From Paenibacillus pini JCM 16418 (lineage in GTDB: Bacteria; Bacillota; Bacilli; Paenibacillales; Paenibacillaceae), in assembly GCF_000576305.1 (NCBI RefSeq), contig NZ_BAVZ01000007.1:1-64000 (forward strand): a DNA stretch of 64,000 bases, given 5' to 3'. The position numbers and the translations under genes are program-made. Shown here piece after piece: positions 29,732 to 39,460 of this stretch. Each line of letters starts with the position of its first letter. The stretch's first letter is position 1. The notes under the pieces were generated by a model. The model saw only the letters and a list, made by a program, of their open reading frames with translations, was not told where the DNA came from and did no database searches.

Positions 29732-32459
29732 CAAAAAAACAGCTCATATCATCTCGCATACCCACTGGGATCGGGAATGGTATTTACCGTATGAGAAGCA
29801 TCATGTTCGTCTTGTGAAGCTGGTAGATACACTCCTCGATAAGCTGGATCAAGACCCTGATTACCGCAGCTTCTACTTAGACGGACAGACGATTATCCTA
29901 GAGGATTATTTGCAGGTCAGACCTGAACAGAAAGAACGGCTGGTGAAGCATATCCAGAACGGTCGTATTCTGATTGGCCCATGGTATATATTACAGGATG
30001 CATTCTTAACGAGTAGTGAGGCCAATGTTCGTAATATGCAAATTGGTCATCAGGATGCGCTTCGTTACGGGCAAATATCCAAGGTCGGTTATTTTCCGGA
30101 TACCTTTGGGCTTGTGGGTCAGACACCGCAGCTCATGCAGCAATCTGGAATCAACAATGCGTTCTTTGGTCGGGGCGTAAAGCCGACGGGCTTCAATAAT
30201 ACGGTTGCAGATGGTGAATATGAATCGTCCTTCTCCGAGTTACAATGGGAAGGACCGGATGGCTCGAAGGTACTCGGCATCCTGTTTGCCAATTGGTATT
30301 CGAATGGTAATGAAGTGCCGGCGAATGCTGAGGAAGCCATATCATATTGGAAAAGGAAGCTTACAGATGCTGAGAAGTATGCCTCTACAGGCGAACTACT
30401 CTTCATGAATGGCTGTGATCATCAACCCATTCAACTAGATTTGCCAGAAGCGATTCGGGTAGCTCGTGAAATGTATCCGGATACCGAATTTATACATTCA
30501 AATTTCATAGATTATTTACAATCGCTAGAACAATCGTTAGATCGCGAATTGTCTTCGGTAAGAGGTGAGCTTCGTAGTCAGCGGACCGATGGCTGGGGTA
30601 CACTCGTGAATACGGCATCCGCCCGAGTATATCTGAAGCAGATGAATCAGCAAGGGCAAATGATATTGGAAAAAATGGCTGAGCCGCTATCCGCATACGC
30701 TAGTCTACTTGGTCATGAATATCCGCATCATTTATTAACATATGCTTGGAAAACGTTAATGAAGAATCATCCACATGACAGCATCTGCGGCTGCAGCGTC
30801 GATGAAGTGCATCGCGAAATGGTGACTCGCTTTGAGAAGAGTCGGCATGTAGCTGAAGCGATCATACAGGATCAAGTGAAGGTTATTACAGATCGTATTG
30901 ATACTACTTGTTTCTCACGTTTCGGGGAAGATACTCGGCCGTTCACGGTCTTCAATATGACGGGCCATGAACGCAGCGGAACAGTCACGGTAGAGCTGGA
31001 TCTTATTCGTCACTACTTCAACGAGGACCTATCTTTTGATGAAATGAAATCCCGTGTTAAGCAGCTTGCGTTGGAGGAGCGGGTCGTGGTGGATAGCGAG
31101 GGAAACGAACTGAAGAGTACAATAACGGATCTCGGACTGCAATTTGGTTATGATCTGCCTGATGATAAGTTCCGCCAGCCGTATTTCGCGCGTTCGCTTC
31201 GAATAGAATTCGCAGCCTCAGCAGTCCCTGCGAACGGGTATAAGGCATATGCATTGATTCGTAAAGATTCGGATGCTGCTAAGGACGGGACCTCCTCGTC
31301 ATTGTTGGTCAATGAACGGACTATGGAGAATGAATATTTGCAAGTAAGCGTAGAACAGAATGGTTCTGTTACGTTAACAGATAAAGCTAGTGGCAGAACG
31401 TTCAGTGGATTATGTATATACGAAGATAGTGGTGATATTGGAAACGAATATATGTACCGACAGCCTGACGGCGAGTCACCCATGACAACGGAGAATATAG
31501 TAGCGAGTGTAACGGTTATGACGGATAAGTCATACGAATCGGCAATGCAAATTGTGCATCAATGGGCAATTCCGAAGGGCGCTGATTCTCTTCTTCAACA
31601 GGAACAGGATGAGCTGGTATGGTTTACAGGTAGAAAGTCTGCACGTTCTGAGGAAATGATGCAGCTGGAGATTACGACGACGATCACGCTTGAACAAGGG
31701 GCGAAGGGCTTGAAAGTCAATACTTCATTCAATAATCAGGCGGCTGATCATCGCTTGAGAATGCTGTTCCCAACGGATATCAATAGTAGCGTTCATCAGG
31801 CTGATTCCATGTTTGAGGTTGCTACTCGAGATAACCAGCCGGCGGTGGAGTGGAATAATCCAAGCTATTGTCATCACCAACAGTCGTTTGTCAGCGTGAA
31901 AGATGGAGAAACAGGACTTACGATTGCAAACAAAGGACTAAGCGAATATGAAGTGCTTCGTGACAGCCGCAATACGATCGCGGTAACACTGCTGCGTTCT
32001 GTAGGAGAATTAGGCGATTGGGGAGTATTCCCGACACCGGAAGCGCAGTGTTTGGGAGAAGCACGGGCAGAGCTTATGATCATTCCTCATGGAAATAATG
32101 CACCGGAGGCAGCGTATGCGGTAGCTTATCAATTTCAGGTTCCGTGGATCGCGGAGCAGACCCATCTACAGAAGGGAAGTTTGCCACCCATATACCAGTG
32201 GTTTACTTGGGAGGCACAGGGCTTGGAACTATCTTCTGTGAAGATGGTGGAAAATACAGGTGATCTAGCACTACGCTGGTTCAATATGACGTTAGGTGAG
32301 AGCGCATTAACGGTTGAACCAAAGTTCTCATTTAACGACGTTCATAAGAGTAATGTCCTTGAGGAGCGGCAGGAACGCATTGATGGTACCAATGGTCAGG
32401 TAATTAAATTGGCTAGCATAGGTCCAGCAGAGATTGTTACGATTCTAGTCAATATTTAA
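29724..32459 (+). CDS. GH38 alpha-mannosidase
   Basis: Retaining zinc-dependent alpha-mannosidase, 911 residues, cytoplasmic. HTHWDREW supplies zinc ligands (H14, D16) and GYFPDTFG the candidate nucleophile D126; MNGCDHQP and NHPHDSICGCS are further conserved blocks. Bacterial GH38 length is normal. The ATG overlaps the end of the preceding gene by eight bases, so translation is coupled. With GH125 and GH29 it forms the enzyme set known for high-mannose/complex N-glycan breakdown. Confidence 0.93.
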   Translation: MSNKKTAHIISHTHWDREWYLPYEKHHVRLVKLVDTLLDKLDQDPDYRSFYLDGQTIILEDYLQVRPEQKERLVKHIQNGRILIGPWYILQDAFLTSSEANVRNMQIGHQDALRYGQISKVGYFPDTFGLVGQTPQLMQQSGINNAFFGRGVKPTGFNNTVADGEYESSFSELQWEGPDGSKVLGILFANWYSNGNEVPANAEEAISYWKRKLTDAEKYASTGELLFMNGCDHQPIQLDLPEAIRVAREMYPDTEFIHSNFIDYLQSLEQSLDRELSSVRGELRSQRTDGWGTLVNTASARVYLKQMNQQGQMILEKMAEPLSAYASLLGHEYPHHLLTYAWKTLMKNHPHDSICGCSVDEVHREMVTRFEKSRHVAEAIIQDQVKVITDRIDTTCFSRFGEDTRPFTVFNMTGHERSGTVTVELDLIRHYFNEDLSFDEMKSRVKQLALEERVVVDSEGNELKSTITDLGLQFGYDLPDDKFRQPYFARSLRIEFAASAVPANGYKAYALIRKDSDAAKDGTSSSLLVNERTMENEYLQVSVEQNGSVTLTDKASGRTFSGLCIYEDSGDIGNEYMYRQPDGESPMTTENIVASVTVMTDKSYESAMQIVHQWAIPKGADSLLQQEQDELVWFTGRKSARSEEMMQLEITTTITLEQGAKGLKVNTSFNNQAADHRLRMLFPTDINSSVHQADSMFEVATRDNQPAVEWNNPSYCHHQQSFVSVKDGETGLTIANKGLSEYEVLRDSRNTIAVTLLRSVGELGDWGVFPTPEAQCLGEARAELMIIPHGNNAPEAAYAVAYQFQVPWIAEQTHLQKGSLPPIYQWFTWEAQGLELSSVKMVENTGDLALRWFNMTLGESALTVEPKFSFNDVHKSNVLEERQERIDGTNGQVIKLASIGPAEIVTILVNI

Positions 32460-32499
32460 GTTATGAATTAAGCTAAAAGACACCTGGGGGAAAATAACA

Positions 32500-33520
32500 T
32501 GAATCGTAGCGGAGTACCTGAACCGAAGATTGAATATGCTCCCAAACATTATATATGTCAGCGTGCGCCAGGTCAGCTTGTTCTTGATGGGCGTGTGGAT
32601 AAGCCTTCTGGGCAGTCGCGGACTGGACAGAAGACTTTGTTGATATCGAAGGGGATCTAAGGCCGAAGCCCGCGAAACAAACTCGGGTTAAAATGCTTTG
32701 GGATGACGAATATTTCTATTTTGCAGCGGAATTAATAGAGGATCAGATATGGGCGACGTTAACGGAGCGCGAATCGGTCATTTTCTATGATAATGATTTT
32801 GAAATCTTCATTGATCCAGACGGAGACACACACCAATATTATGAGTTCGAGATCAATGCCCTAAATACCGTATGGGACTTAATGCTGGTTAAACCCTATC
32901 GTGATGGTGGACCTCCTGTTAACGCTTGGGACATTTATGGACTCAAGACTGCAGTGCATATTGATGGCGAGCTAAACCGTCCGGATGCAAAGAACCGGAA
33001 GTGGAGTGTTGAGGTAGCCATGCCTTGGACGAGCTTACGTGAGTGTGCAGCAGAGAGCCGTCCGCCGATAAAAGGTGAATTCTGGCGCGTAAATTTCTCG
33101 CGTGTGGAGTGGCAAACCGAGGTTCAAGAGGGTGAATACCGTAAGGTTATCAATCCATCTACGGGTACATCTTATCCAGAGGATAACTGGGTCTGGTCTC
33201 CGATGGGCATTATTAATATGCATTATCCCGAACTTTGGGGATACGTTGTGTTCGCAGATGAAGAAGGTCCTGAATCATTTGAGATTACCGCAGATGAACG
33301 GATCAAGTGGGAGCTTCGCAGGCTCTATTACCGTGAACGTAATTACTTCGAGATCCATGGTGAGTTTACAACGAATGTAAGGCTATTGATGGGCGACGAA
33401 TCGTGGAGTATCCTACCTAAGATTGAGACGACAAGCAGTCTATTTCAGATATCAGCGCCGTCATCAGACGAGAAAGTCATTTTTTGCATCAGAGAAGACG
33501 GTAAGCTGTGGAAGGAGTGA
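32500..33520 (+). CDS. CBM9-like carbohydrate-binding protein, frameshifted near start
   Basis: About 340 residues, no signal peptide. Starts at ATG 32500 after GGGGGAAA. The first 36 codons run to VDKP; one T is missing at about 32606-32607, after which the frame reads WAVADWTEDFVDIEG and stays open to 33520. The middle (about 40-230) is a CBM9-like/DOMON beta-sandwich: VKMLWDDEYFYFAAEL, FYDNDFEIFIDPDGDTHQYYEFEINALNTVWDL, WSVEVAMPWTSL. Such modules usually bind sugars in secreted enzymes; a cytoplasmic stand-alone version in a glycan operon is unusual. Function unknown. Confidence 0.8.
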
Positions 33521-33526
33521 ATCGAG

Positions 33527-36160
33527 ATGACCATACAGACATCTGTATTCTCATTAGATCGCAAAACGATGGAACTTATTGAGAAGAAATTTCTTGAGAA
33601 GAAAGTGATGGCTAAGAATAGAGAACATGAGCTGTTTGATATTTTTCAGCAGGAATTGTCCATAGAAGAGACTTGGGCGCTTAAGTATCTATTCGCATAT
33701 ATGCCAGTGAATGATATGGCAGATTACAACGGTTCTTTATTCTTAAATCATGTGCGACAGACATTGGAAATTCGTAGACAGATGCCTTGGGGAGAACGTG
33801 TACCCGATCATTTATTCCTTCATTTTGTACTGCCCTATAGAGTCAACACGGAGAATATTGAGGATTATCGCGGTGTTCTGTATAACGAATTGGTCGATCG
33901 GACAAAAACATTATCGATGGAGGAGGCGATACTAGAAACCAACTATTGGTGCCATGAGAAAGCGACATATATTGGAAGCGATATGCGGACAATGTCACCA
34001 CTGACGATGATCCGAAATGCGCGAGGACGTTGCGGGGAGGAATCTACGCTTGCGGTTGCAGCTCTTCGCAGTATAGGTATTCCTGCTCGTCAGGTATATA
34101 CACCGCGCTGGGCACATTGTGACGATAATCACGCGTGGGTGGAGGCATGGGCTGATGGTACTTGGTACTATATCGGTGCGTGCGAACCAGAAGCCCGTCT
34201 GAATCAAGGGTGGTTCAGCCTGCCTGCACGAAGAGCCATGTTAATCAATACGAGCATTTATGCAGATTATCCAGGACCCGAGGATATTACCTTAGTTGAT
34301 GATGGATTTACGGAAATCAACTTGTTAGAGAATTACGCGCCAACGCGCATTATCACCGTGACGGTGAAGGATCAGCAGGGAAAACCTGTGCACGGAGCTA
34401 ACGTCCATTTCGAGCTGTACAACATGGCTGAATTATATCCAATCGCTACGCTTCCAACGAATGAGCAGGGAGAAGCGATATTAAAGACAGGCTTTGGCGA
34501 TTTGGTGATTCGCGCCGTGAAAGATGGTATGTGGGGACAAATGAAAATTACGGTTGCGGATAGCAATCGTTATGAACTCGTGCTAGAGGCTACGAAGCAG
34601 CCCGTAGAAACTGTTGATTTTGACATGGTTCCGCCTCCTGAGCTGGAAGGTGAAGCTTCGGGCGCACTTTCTGATGAGAGAATTAAATATCATAACCAGC
34701 GGCTTGAGGAAGGTACCAAAACGCGTACTTTGTATGAGAATACCTTTTTGAGTGAAGAAGATGCTTCCGCGATTGCCCGTAATGCCAATCTTCCACCTGA
34801 GCGCGTATGGGATGTATTACAAAAAGCCCGTGGGAATAGCAGGGAAATTGCATCTTTTCTACAGAAACGCTCTAGTGAATATGGTGAGTGGCCGCTAAGG
34901 CTACTGGAGACCCTGAACGAAAAAGACTTGGTGGATACGTTCATTCCTACACTGGATGATCATCTGACAGGTGCACTCGCGCAGCGTGGAGACCTCCCAG
35001 AGGATACGTTCACATCATATATACTTAGTCCACGGATCTTACATGAAATGATTGTACCGTATAAACATTTTTTCCAAGATGCGTATAGCACTGAAGAGTC
35101 AGCAGTGTTTAAATCTGATCCTTCAGAGCTTGTCCGCAGACTGGAACAGAACTTTGGAATCTGGGAAGACCTCCCGAATCTTAGAGGTAGAGGAAATCCA
35201 ATAGGAACATACTCCATGAAGAAGGGCGATCCGGTGTCATTAGATATTCTATTCGTGGCTGTATGCCGCAGCTTAGGTATTCCGGCTCGCTTACATCCAA
35301 GCGAACAGAAGCCACAGTATTGGCAGGGGGGAAGCTGGGAAGATGCCTTGTTTACAATAGCTTCTATTGAAGAACAGCCTGAACAAACGGCATGGGGTAT
35401 GCTTCATCTGGTCAAGGACCCTGAGGCAACATTGGAGACGCCGGCGGCTTCCTATGCGGAGAACTTCACGTTCGCCCGTTTGGAGAATGGAGTATATAAG
35501 ACGTTAGTTTATCCAGATGGTAAACGTGACGTTTATGATGAACCGTTTGAGGTCGAGCCTGGAGCCTACCGTTTAACGTCAGGTATCCGCTTGAAGGATG
35601 GGACGGTAAGAGTTCGACTTGCTTTCTTTACCATATGTGCGGATGAGCAAACGGAAGTTATGCTAACGTACCGTGAGACGAAGGTGGACATCCCTGTGCT
35701 CGGTAATATTGATCGCTCGAACAACCTAACCCTGCTGGATGGAACGGTGAAGACAGTTGGAGACCTGATCGGCGATCGAGGTGCCATTGCGGCCTGGATT
35801 GAACCTGAGCGGGAACCTACGAAGCATCTCTTCCGGGAGCTTGGCGAGTTGGCAGAGCCCATGAACAAGCTTGGCGTTCCAATCATCCTTGTAATCGGAC
35901 ATGCGGAATGGAGCTCTTCATTTGATCCTGCTAATTATCCGAAGTTACCATCCCACACTATTTTTGTGAGAGATTTAACTTATGCTTCATTACCGGATTT
36001 CATTTCGGAAGCTCCGGCAAATGAGGCCGGATTCCCACATCTGTTTGTGCTGGATAGTCAGGATCAAATTCGTTATACTGCTTCTGGGTATAAGATCGGA
36101 ATGGGGAACGAGGCTTTGCAAGTTTTATCTAGTCTAAAAAATAGCGCAGCAGAAATATAG
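33527..36160 (+). CDS. transglutaminase-fold protein, PNGase-like core
   Basis: Cytoplasmic protein of 877 residues in the glycan operon. The core (about 130-225) has RGRCGEES (candidate C169), DDNHAWVEAW (candidate H202) and WYYIGACEPE. In transglutaminase-fold enzymes the third triad residue is Asp; here Gly217 stands there with E220 nearby. The C...H...xACE layout recalls eukaryotic cytosolic peptide:N-glycanase. A beta-sandwich (about 270-355), a helical stretch, a degenerate second core lacking the Cys (about 565-605, FVAVCRSLGIPARL) and a thioredoxin-like C terminus without a CxxC (about 740-877) follow. A role in releasing glycans or handling glycopeptides is inference; a structural role is possible. 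Confidence 0.7.
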   Translation: MTIQTSVFSLDRKTMELIEKKFLEKKVMAKNREHELFDIFQQELSIEETWALKYLFAYMPVNDMADYNGSLFLNHVRQTLEIRRQMPWGERVPDHLFLHFVLPYRVNTENIEDYRGVLYNELVDRTKTLSMEEAILETNYWCHEKATYIGSDMRTMSPLTMIRNARGRCGEESTLAVAALRSIGIPARQVYTPRWAHCDDNHAWVEAWADGTWYYIGACEPEARLNQGWFSLPARRAMLINTSIYADYPGPEDITLVDDGFTEINLLENYAPTRIITVTVKDQQGKPVHGANVHFELYNMAELYPIATLPTNEQGEAILKTGFGDLVIRAVKDGMWGQMKITVADSNRYELVLEATKQPVETVDFDMVPPPELEGEASGALSDERIKYHNQRLEEGTKTRTLYENTFLSEEDASAIARNANLPPERVWDVLQKARGNSREIASFLQKRSSEYGEWPLRLLETLNEKDLVDTFIPTLDDHLTGALAQRGDLPEDTFTSYILSPRILHEMIVPYKHFFQDAYSTEESAVFKSDPSELVRRLEQNFGIWEDLPNLRGRGNPIGTYSMKKGDPVSLDILFVAVCRSLGIPARLHPSEQKPQYWQGGSWEDALFTIASIEEQPEQTAWGMLHLVKDPEATLETPAASYAENFTFARLENGVYKTLVYPDGKRDVYDEPFEVEPGAYRLTSGIRLKDGTVRVRLAFFTICADEQTEVMLTYRETKVDIPVLGNIDRSNNLTLLDGTVKTVGDLIGDRGAIAAWIEPEREPTKHLFRELGELAEPMNKLGVPIILVIGHAEWSSSFDPANYPKLPSHTIFVRDLTYASLPDFISEAPANEAGFPHLFVLDSQDQIRYTASGYKIGMGNEALQVLSSLKNSAAEI

Positions 36161-36174
36161 ACTTATCCCTTTGG

Positions 36175-36216
36175 AAAAGAGGAGACCCACTTCAATTGAA
36201 ATGTGTCTCCTCTTTT
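36175..36216 (+). terminator. intrinsic terminator of the glycan enzyme operon
   Basis: AAAAGAGGAGAC and GTCTCCTCTTTT form a perfect 12-base stem; an inner ATTTCA/TTGAAAT-type pairing closes the loop. Confidence 0.9.
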
Positions 36217-36273
36217 ATATTTATTCGACAAATTTCGATTAAAAATATAATTATTTAAAATTTTAGATTTTAA

Positions 36274-36301
36274 TAAAGTATATTAGCACTATAACCGATA
36301 G
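36274..36301 (+). promoter_or_regulatory. possible SigD-type promoter
   Basis: TAAA (36274-36277), 16-base spacer and ACCGATAG (36294-36301) resemble the flagellar/chemotaxis SigD consensus TAAA-N15-GCCGATAT. It lies 59 bases upstream of a chemoreceptor gene, the kind of gene SigD controls. Confidence 0.45.
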
Positions 36302-36359
36302 TAAAAATAGGCGAAAAGTAACACGTTTTTTGCTACATCGTGAGAGAGGTTGATTTTAC

Positions 36360-38339
36360 ATGAGGACGAAATTGCAAAAAATGTTGAGAAATAATTTTAA
36401 GACGAAGCTAATCGTAGCATTTACGATGATACTCATTATTCCATCATTATTGATTGGGGTGTTAGCGTACAACCAGTCGAAGATCGAGATCGGAAAAGAA
36501 ATTGTGGATGGTGCAAATGAAAATATTGAGGTTGTTAATTACACGGTAAGTAACATGATCGAGCCTCGAATGAAGGATGCGGACTTCTTCTCTAAACATA
36601 TTGATCACAGTTTGTATGATGAGAGTGCTGAAATTAGAAAAGACTTTGAAGAATATATGGAAATGCATAAGGATGAAGTATCGAGTATTAGTATAGGCAC
36701 AGCGGAGGGACGATATTATCGCTCACCGGATCTGAAGGTAAAGCCAGGTTTTGATCCAAGAACAAATGATTGGTATAAAGTTGCAATGCAGAACAAAGGG
36801 AAGGCGATTGTATCAGATCCATATACCTCCTCCTTTAATGGAAAACTTATAATTACCATTGCAAAAGCAATGAACGATGGTTCTGGTGTTATCGGCATTA
36901 CGATGGGTATGGATCAAATTGAGCAGATAGCTTCATCTGTCAATATTGGTGACGAGGGATATATCATTATTGTGGATAAGAGTCAGAAATTTATATACCA
37001 TCCTAAGCAAAAGGTTGGATCTGAGGCGAAGGATAGCTTTTATAAAAATTTATATACAGGCAAAACCGGTAATTTCAACTATACGCTGGATAACAAAGCT
37101 AAAGAGATGTTCTTTACCACGAATGAAGTAACAGGGTGGAAGGTGGCTGGAGCCGTATATAAAACGGAGTTTGATGAAGCCGCGTATCCAATATTCATAA
37201 CTACTTTTGTAACGATCATCGTCTGTTTAATCGTCGGAGGGTTGATGATCTTGATTATTTTGAGATCGATTATAAGGCCCATTAGACGCTTAAAAGAACA
37301 TGCGGTTAAAGTAAGCGAAGGGGATCTAACCGTAACGAATGTGGTGAAGTCTAATGATGAAATTGGTGAACTGAATGAGGCATTTAGCATCATGCAGCAT
37401 AATCTTCGTTCCTTAATTAAGAATGTTGAGACGGGGGCTGAGCAGGTAGCGGTATCGTCAGAAGCACTAACAGCTAACGCTCAACAGACCAGTGCGGCAA
37501 CGGAGCAAATTACGTTTGCTGTGCAGGATATTGCGATAGGAGCGGAAAAACAGACGAATGGAATTGATCAGAACGCAAGAGCAATCGAGGAGATTTCTCA
37601 TGGTGTTGAGCGAATTGTAGATAGCGTGAGGGAGCTCGCAAATCTGTCAGAGCATTCTACACAACAGGCTGATGAAGGGGGCGCATCTATTAACCAGGTT
37701 GTTGAAACCATGAATTCCATTTATACGTCCGTAGAAGAGTCAGATCGAATGGTGAGTTCGCTATATGAGCGTTCAAAAGAAATCGGAGCGATTTCCAAAG
37801 TTATAGGTGAAATTTCTACACAGACGAATTTACTTGCATTGAACGCGGCCATTGAAGCGGCAAGGGCTGGTGAGCATGGACATGGATTTAATGTGGTTGC
37901 GGGTGAAGTGCGTAAATTAGCTGAACAATCTCGAGTGTCTGCGAAACAAATTTCGGATTTGATTCAAGAGATACAGGAAGAGACGAAGGCTTCGGCGTTA
38001 AATATGAAAAAAGTTTCGCAACATGTTGAGAAAGGCATAGAAGTCTCTGGACAAACCATTCAGAAATTTGAACAAATTGTAATAAGTATGCGAAATACAA
38101 CCCCGCATATGAATGAGGTTTCGGCTATTACAGAACAAATATCAGCGGAAATCCAAGAGGTTAGCGCGGTGGCGAGCGAGCTTGCCTTGCTATCAAGTAC
38201 AAATGCAGCAACCTCGGAGGAAGTAGCGGCATCGGCGGAAGAACAGTTAGCGGCTATGGAGGAAATTTCATCTTCTTCCCAGACGTTATCATTTTTATCC
38301 GATGAGCTAAAGATTCAAATTCAGAAATTTAAATACTAG
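36360..38339 (+). CDS. methyl-accepting chemotaxis protein
   Basis: Membrane chemoreceptor of 659 residues. It has a membrane helix (about 17-37), a dCache-type extracellular sensor (about 40-278), a second helix (about 279-302), a HAMP domain (about 303-356) and a signalling coiled coil whose hairpin tip reads [23 protein letters not shown]. No C-terminal CheB/R tether is seen. AGAGAGGT precedes the ATG. A possible SigD promoter lies upstream. The ligand is unknown, but placement between two sugar loci hints at sugar or amino-acid taxis. Confidence 0.93.
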   Translation: MRTKLQKMLRNNFKTKLIVAFTMILIIPSLLIGVLAYNQSKIEIGKEIVDGANENIEVVNYTVSNMIEPRMKDADFFSKHIDHSLYDESAEIRKDFEEYMEMHKDEVSSISIGTAEGRYYRSPDLKVKPGFDPRTNDWYKVAMQNKGKAIVSDPYTSSFNGKLIITIAKAMNDGSGVIGITMGMDQIEQIASSVNIGDEGYIIIVDKSQKFIYHPKQKVGSEAKDSFYKNLYTGKTGNFNYTLDNKAKEMFFTTNEVTGWKVAGAVYKTEFDEAAYPIFITTFVTIIVCLIVGGLMILIILRSIIRPIRRLKEHAVKVSEGDLTVTNVVKSNDEIGELNEAFSIMQHNLRSLIKNVETGAEQVAVSSEALTANAQQTSAATEQITFAVQDIAIGAEKQTNGIDQNARAIEEISHGVERIVDSVRELANLSEHSTQQADEGGASINQVVETMNSIYTSVEESDRMVSSLYERSKEIGAISKVIGEISTQTNLLALNAAIEAARAGEHGHGFNVVAGEVRKLAEQSRVSAKQISDLIQEIQEETKASALNMKKVSQHVEKGIEVSGQTIQKFEQIVISMRNTTPHMNEVSAITEQISAEIQEVSAVASELALLSSTNAATSEEVAASAEEQLAAMEEISSSSQTLSFLSDELKIQIQKFKY

Positions 38340-38346
38340 ATATTAA

Positions 38347-38379
38347 AAAGGGCAGCTCACATCATGTGAACTGCCCTTT
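38347..38379. terminator. terminator after chemoreceptor
   Basis: AAAGGGCAG and CTGCCCTTT with an inner TCAC/GTGA stem, followed by CTTT. A runs on the 5' side allow use in both directions, which suits the convergent gene at 38409. Confidence 0.8.
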
Positions 38380-38408
38380 CTTTAGCAAATGATAGATAAA
38401 TAGATCAT

Positions 38409-38756
38409 TTAATACGTATATCCAGCAGCAACACTCCAGAAATTAGAGCCCGAGAGCACCAATCTGTACTGTCCAAAGAGTAGATTACTACCAATGAGTA
38501 CTTTCTTAACAGCGCTTTGACCAGCGCCTAGAGTAACTGTATTCGTAGACACAAGTTGATCGCCACGCGGAGTAACTTGATAGAGCTGAAGATAGAGTAT
38601 ATCTGTCGTAGAGCCAGTGTTCGTATAATTACCTTCTAAGTAAACCGTACCTTGTAAGTAATCAGCAGGCCATGTTTCAGAGTAAGCAAAAGCCGAGGAA
38701 GCGAAGGAGAACACCATAGTGAACAATAGCGTGAGTGAAAGGAACATTTTTTTCAT
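38409..38756 (-). CDS. small secreted protein, unknown
   Basis: Predicted exported protein of 115 residues, not recognised. The signal peptide MKKMFLSLTLLFTMVF ends at SSAFA-YS, giving a mature chain of about 91 residues rich in Thr, Ser, Tyr and Gly with no Cys, likely a beta-sandwich. I prefer the ATG at 38756 over that at 38768, which would touch the AAGGAG SD directly. Monocistronic, convergent with the chemoreceptor gene. Confidence 0.7.
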   Translation of the reverse strand: MKKMFLSLTLLFTMVFSFASSAFAYSETWPADYLQGTVYLEGNYTNTGSTTDILYLQLYQVTPRGDQLVSTNTVTLGAGQSAVKKVLIGSNLLFGQYRLVLSGSNFWSVAAGYTY

Positions 38757-38850
38757 TAGCCTTATCATCTCCTTGAAATTTTTTGGATTACAAATCTATT
38801 ATAGTCATAATTTGGCAAGATAGATAGATTGAATATCGTATTATTCACAT

Positions 38851-38894
38851 AAAAAAAGATAGGTTCACCAAGCCGAATGCTCAGTGCGCCTATC
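38851..38894 (-). terminator. terminator of greA
   Basis: On the minus strand GATAGG ... CCTATC is followed by seven T. It lies 32 bases past the greA stop. Confidence 0.65.
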
Positions 38895-38925
38895 CCTATT
38901 CTATACCCACCGTATAATCTTGAGA

Positions 38926-39399
38926 TTAATTGGCTCTAATCTCAAGTAACTCATATTTAATAATACCGATGGGAGCGGTTACGCTGATCTTGTCTCCCAC
39001 AGATTTACCCATGAGTTCTTTACCGAGGGGACTTTCATATGAAATTTTATTATTATGCACGTCTGCTTCCGCAGGACCAACAATTCGATATTCGATCTCT
39101 TCTTTAAATTCAATGTCATTGAGCTTTACAACTGTTCCGACATTTACGGTAGACACGTCTATACTTTTAACCACCCGAGCTTTAATTAACATTTTTTCGA
39201 GTATTAAAATCCGGGTTTCCATAAAGGACTGGTCGTTTTTAGCAGAATGGTATTCACTATTCTCTTTCAAATCCCCGTAACTGATTGCAGTTTTGATACG
39301 TGCTGCAAGTTCCTTACGCTTTACAACTTTGAGATCTTCAAGTTCAGCCTCTAATTGTTCCAGACCTTCTTGCGTTAATATAATTTCTTCGTTTGACAT
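38926..39399 (-). CDS. greA: transcription elongation factor GreA
   Basis: Rescues backtracked RNA polymerase by stimulating transcript cleavage. The 157-residue protein has the N-terminal coiled coil with GDLKENSEYHSAKNDQ, whose acidic tip enters the polymerase channel, and the C-terminal FKBP-like domain with ISYESPLGKELMGKSVGD. Full length is normal. It stands alone rather than in the usual housekeeping context, so it may be a second copy. Confidence 0.93.
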   Translation of the reverse strand: MSNEEIILTQEGLEQLEAELEDLKVVKRKELAARIKTAISYGDLKENSEYHSAKNDQSFMETRILILEKMLIKARVVKSIDVSTVNVGTVVKLNDIEFKEEIEYRIVGPAEADVHNNKISYESPLGKELMGKSVGDKISVTAPIGIIKYELLEIRAN

Positions 39400-39460
39400 G
39401 TTTACAACTCCTCTATATATGAATTTTACACGAAATATCGCCTAATGGAAAATATCCTTG

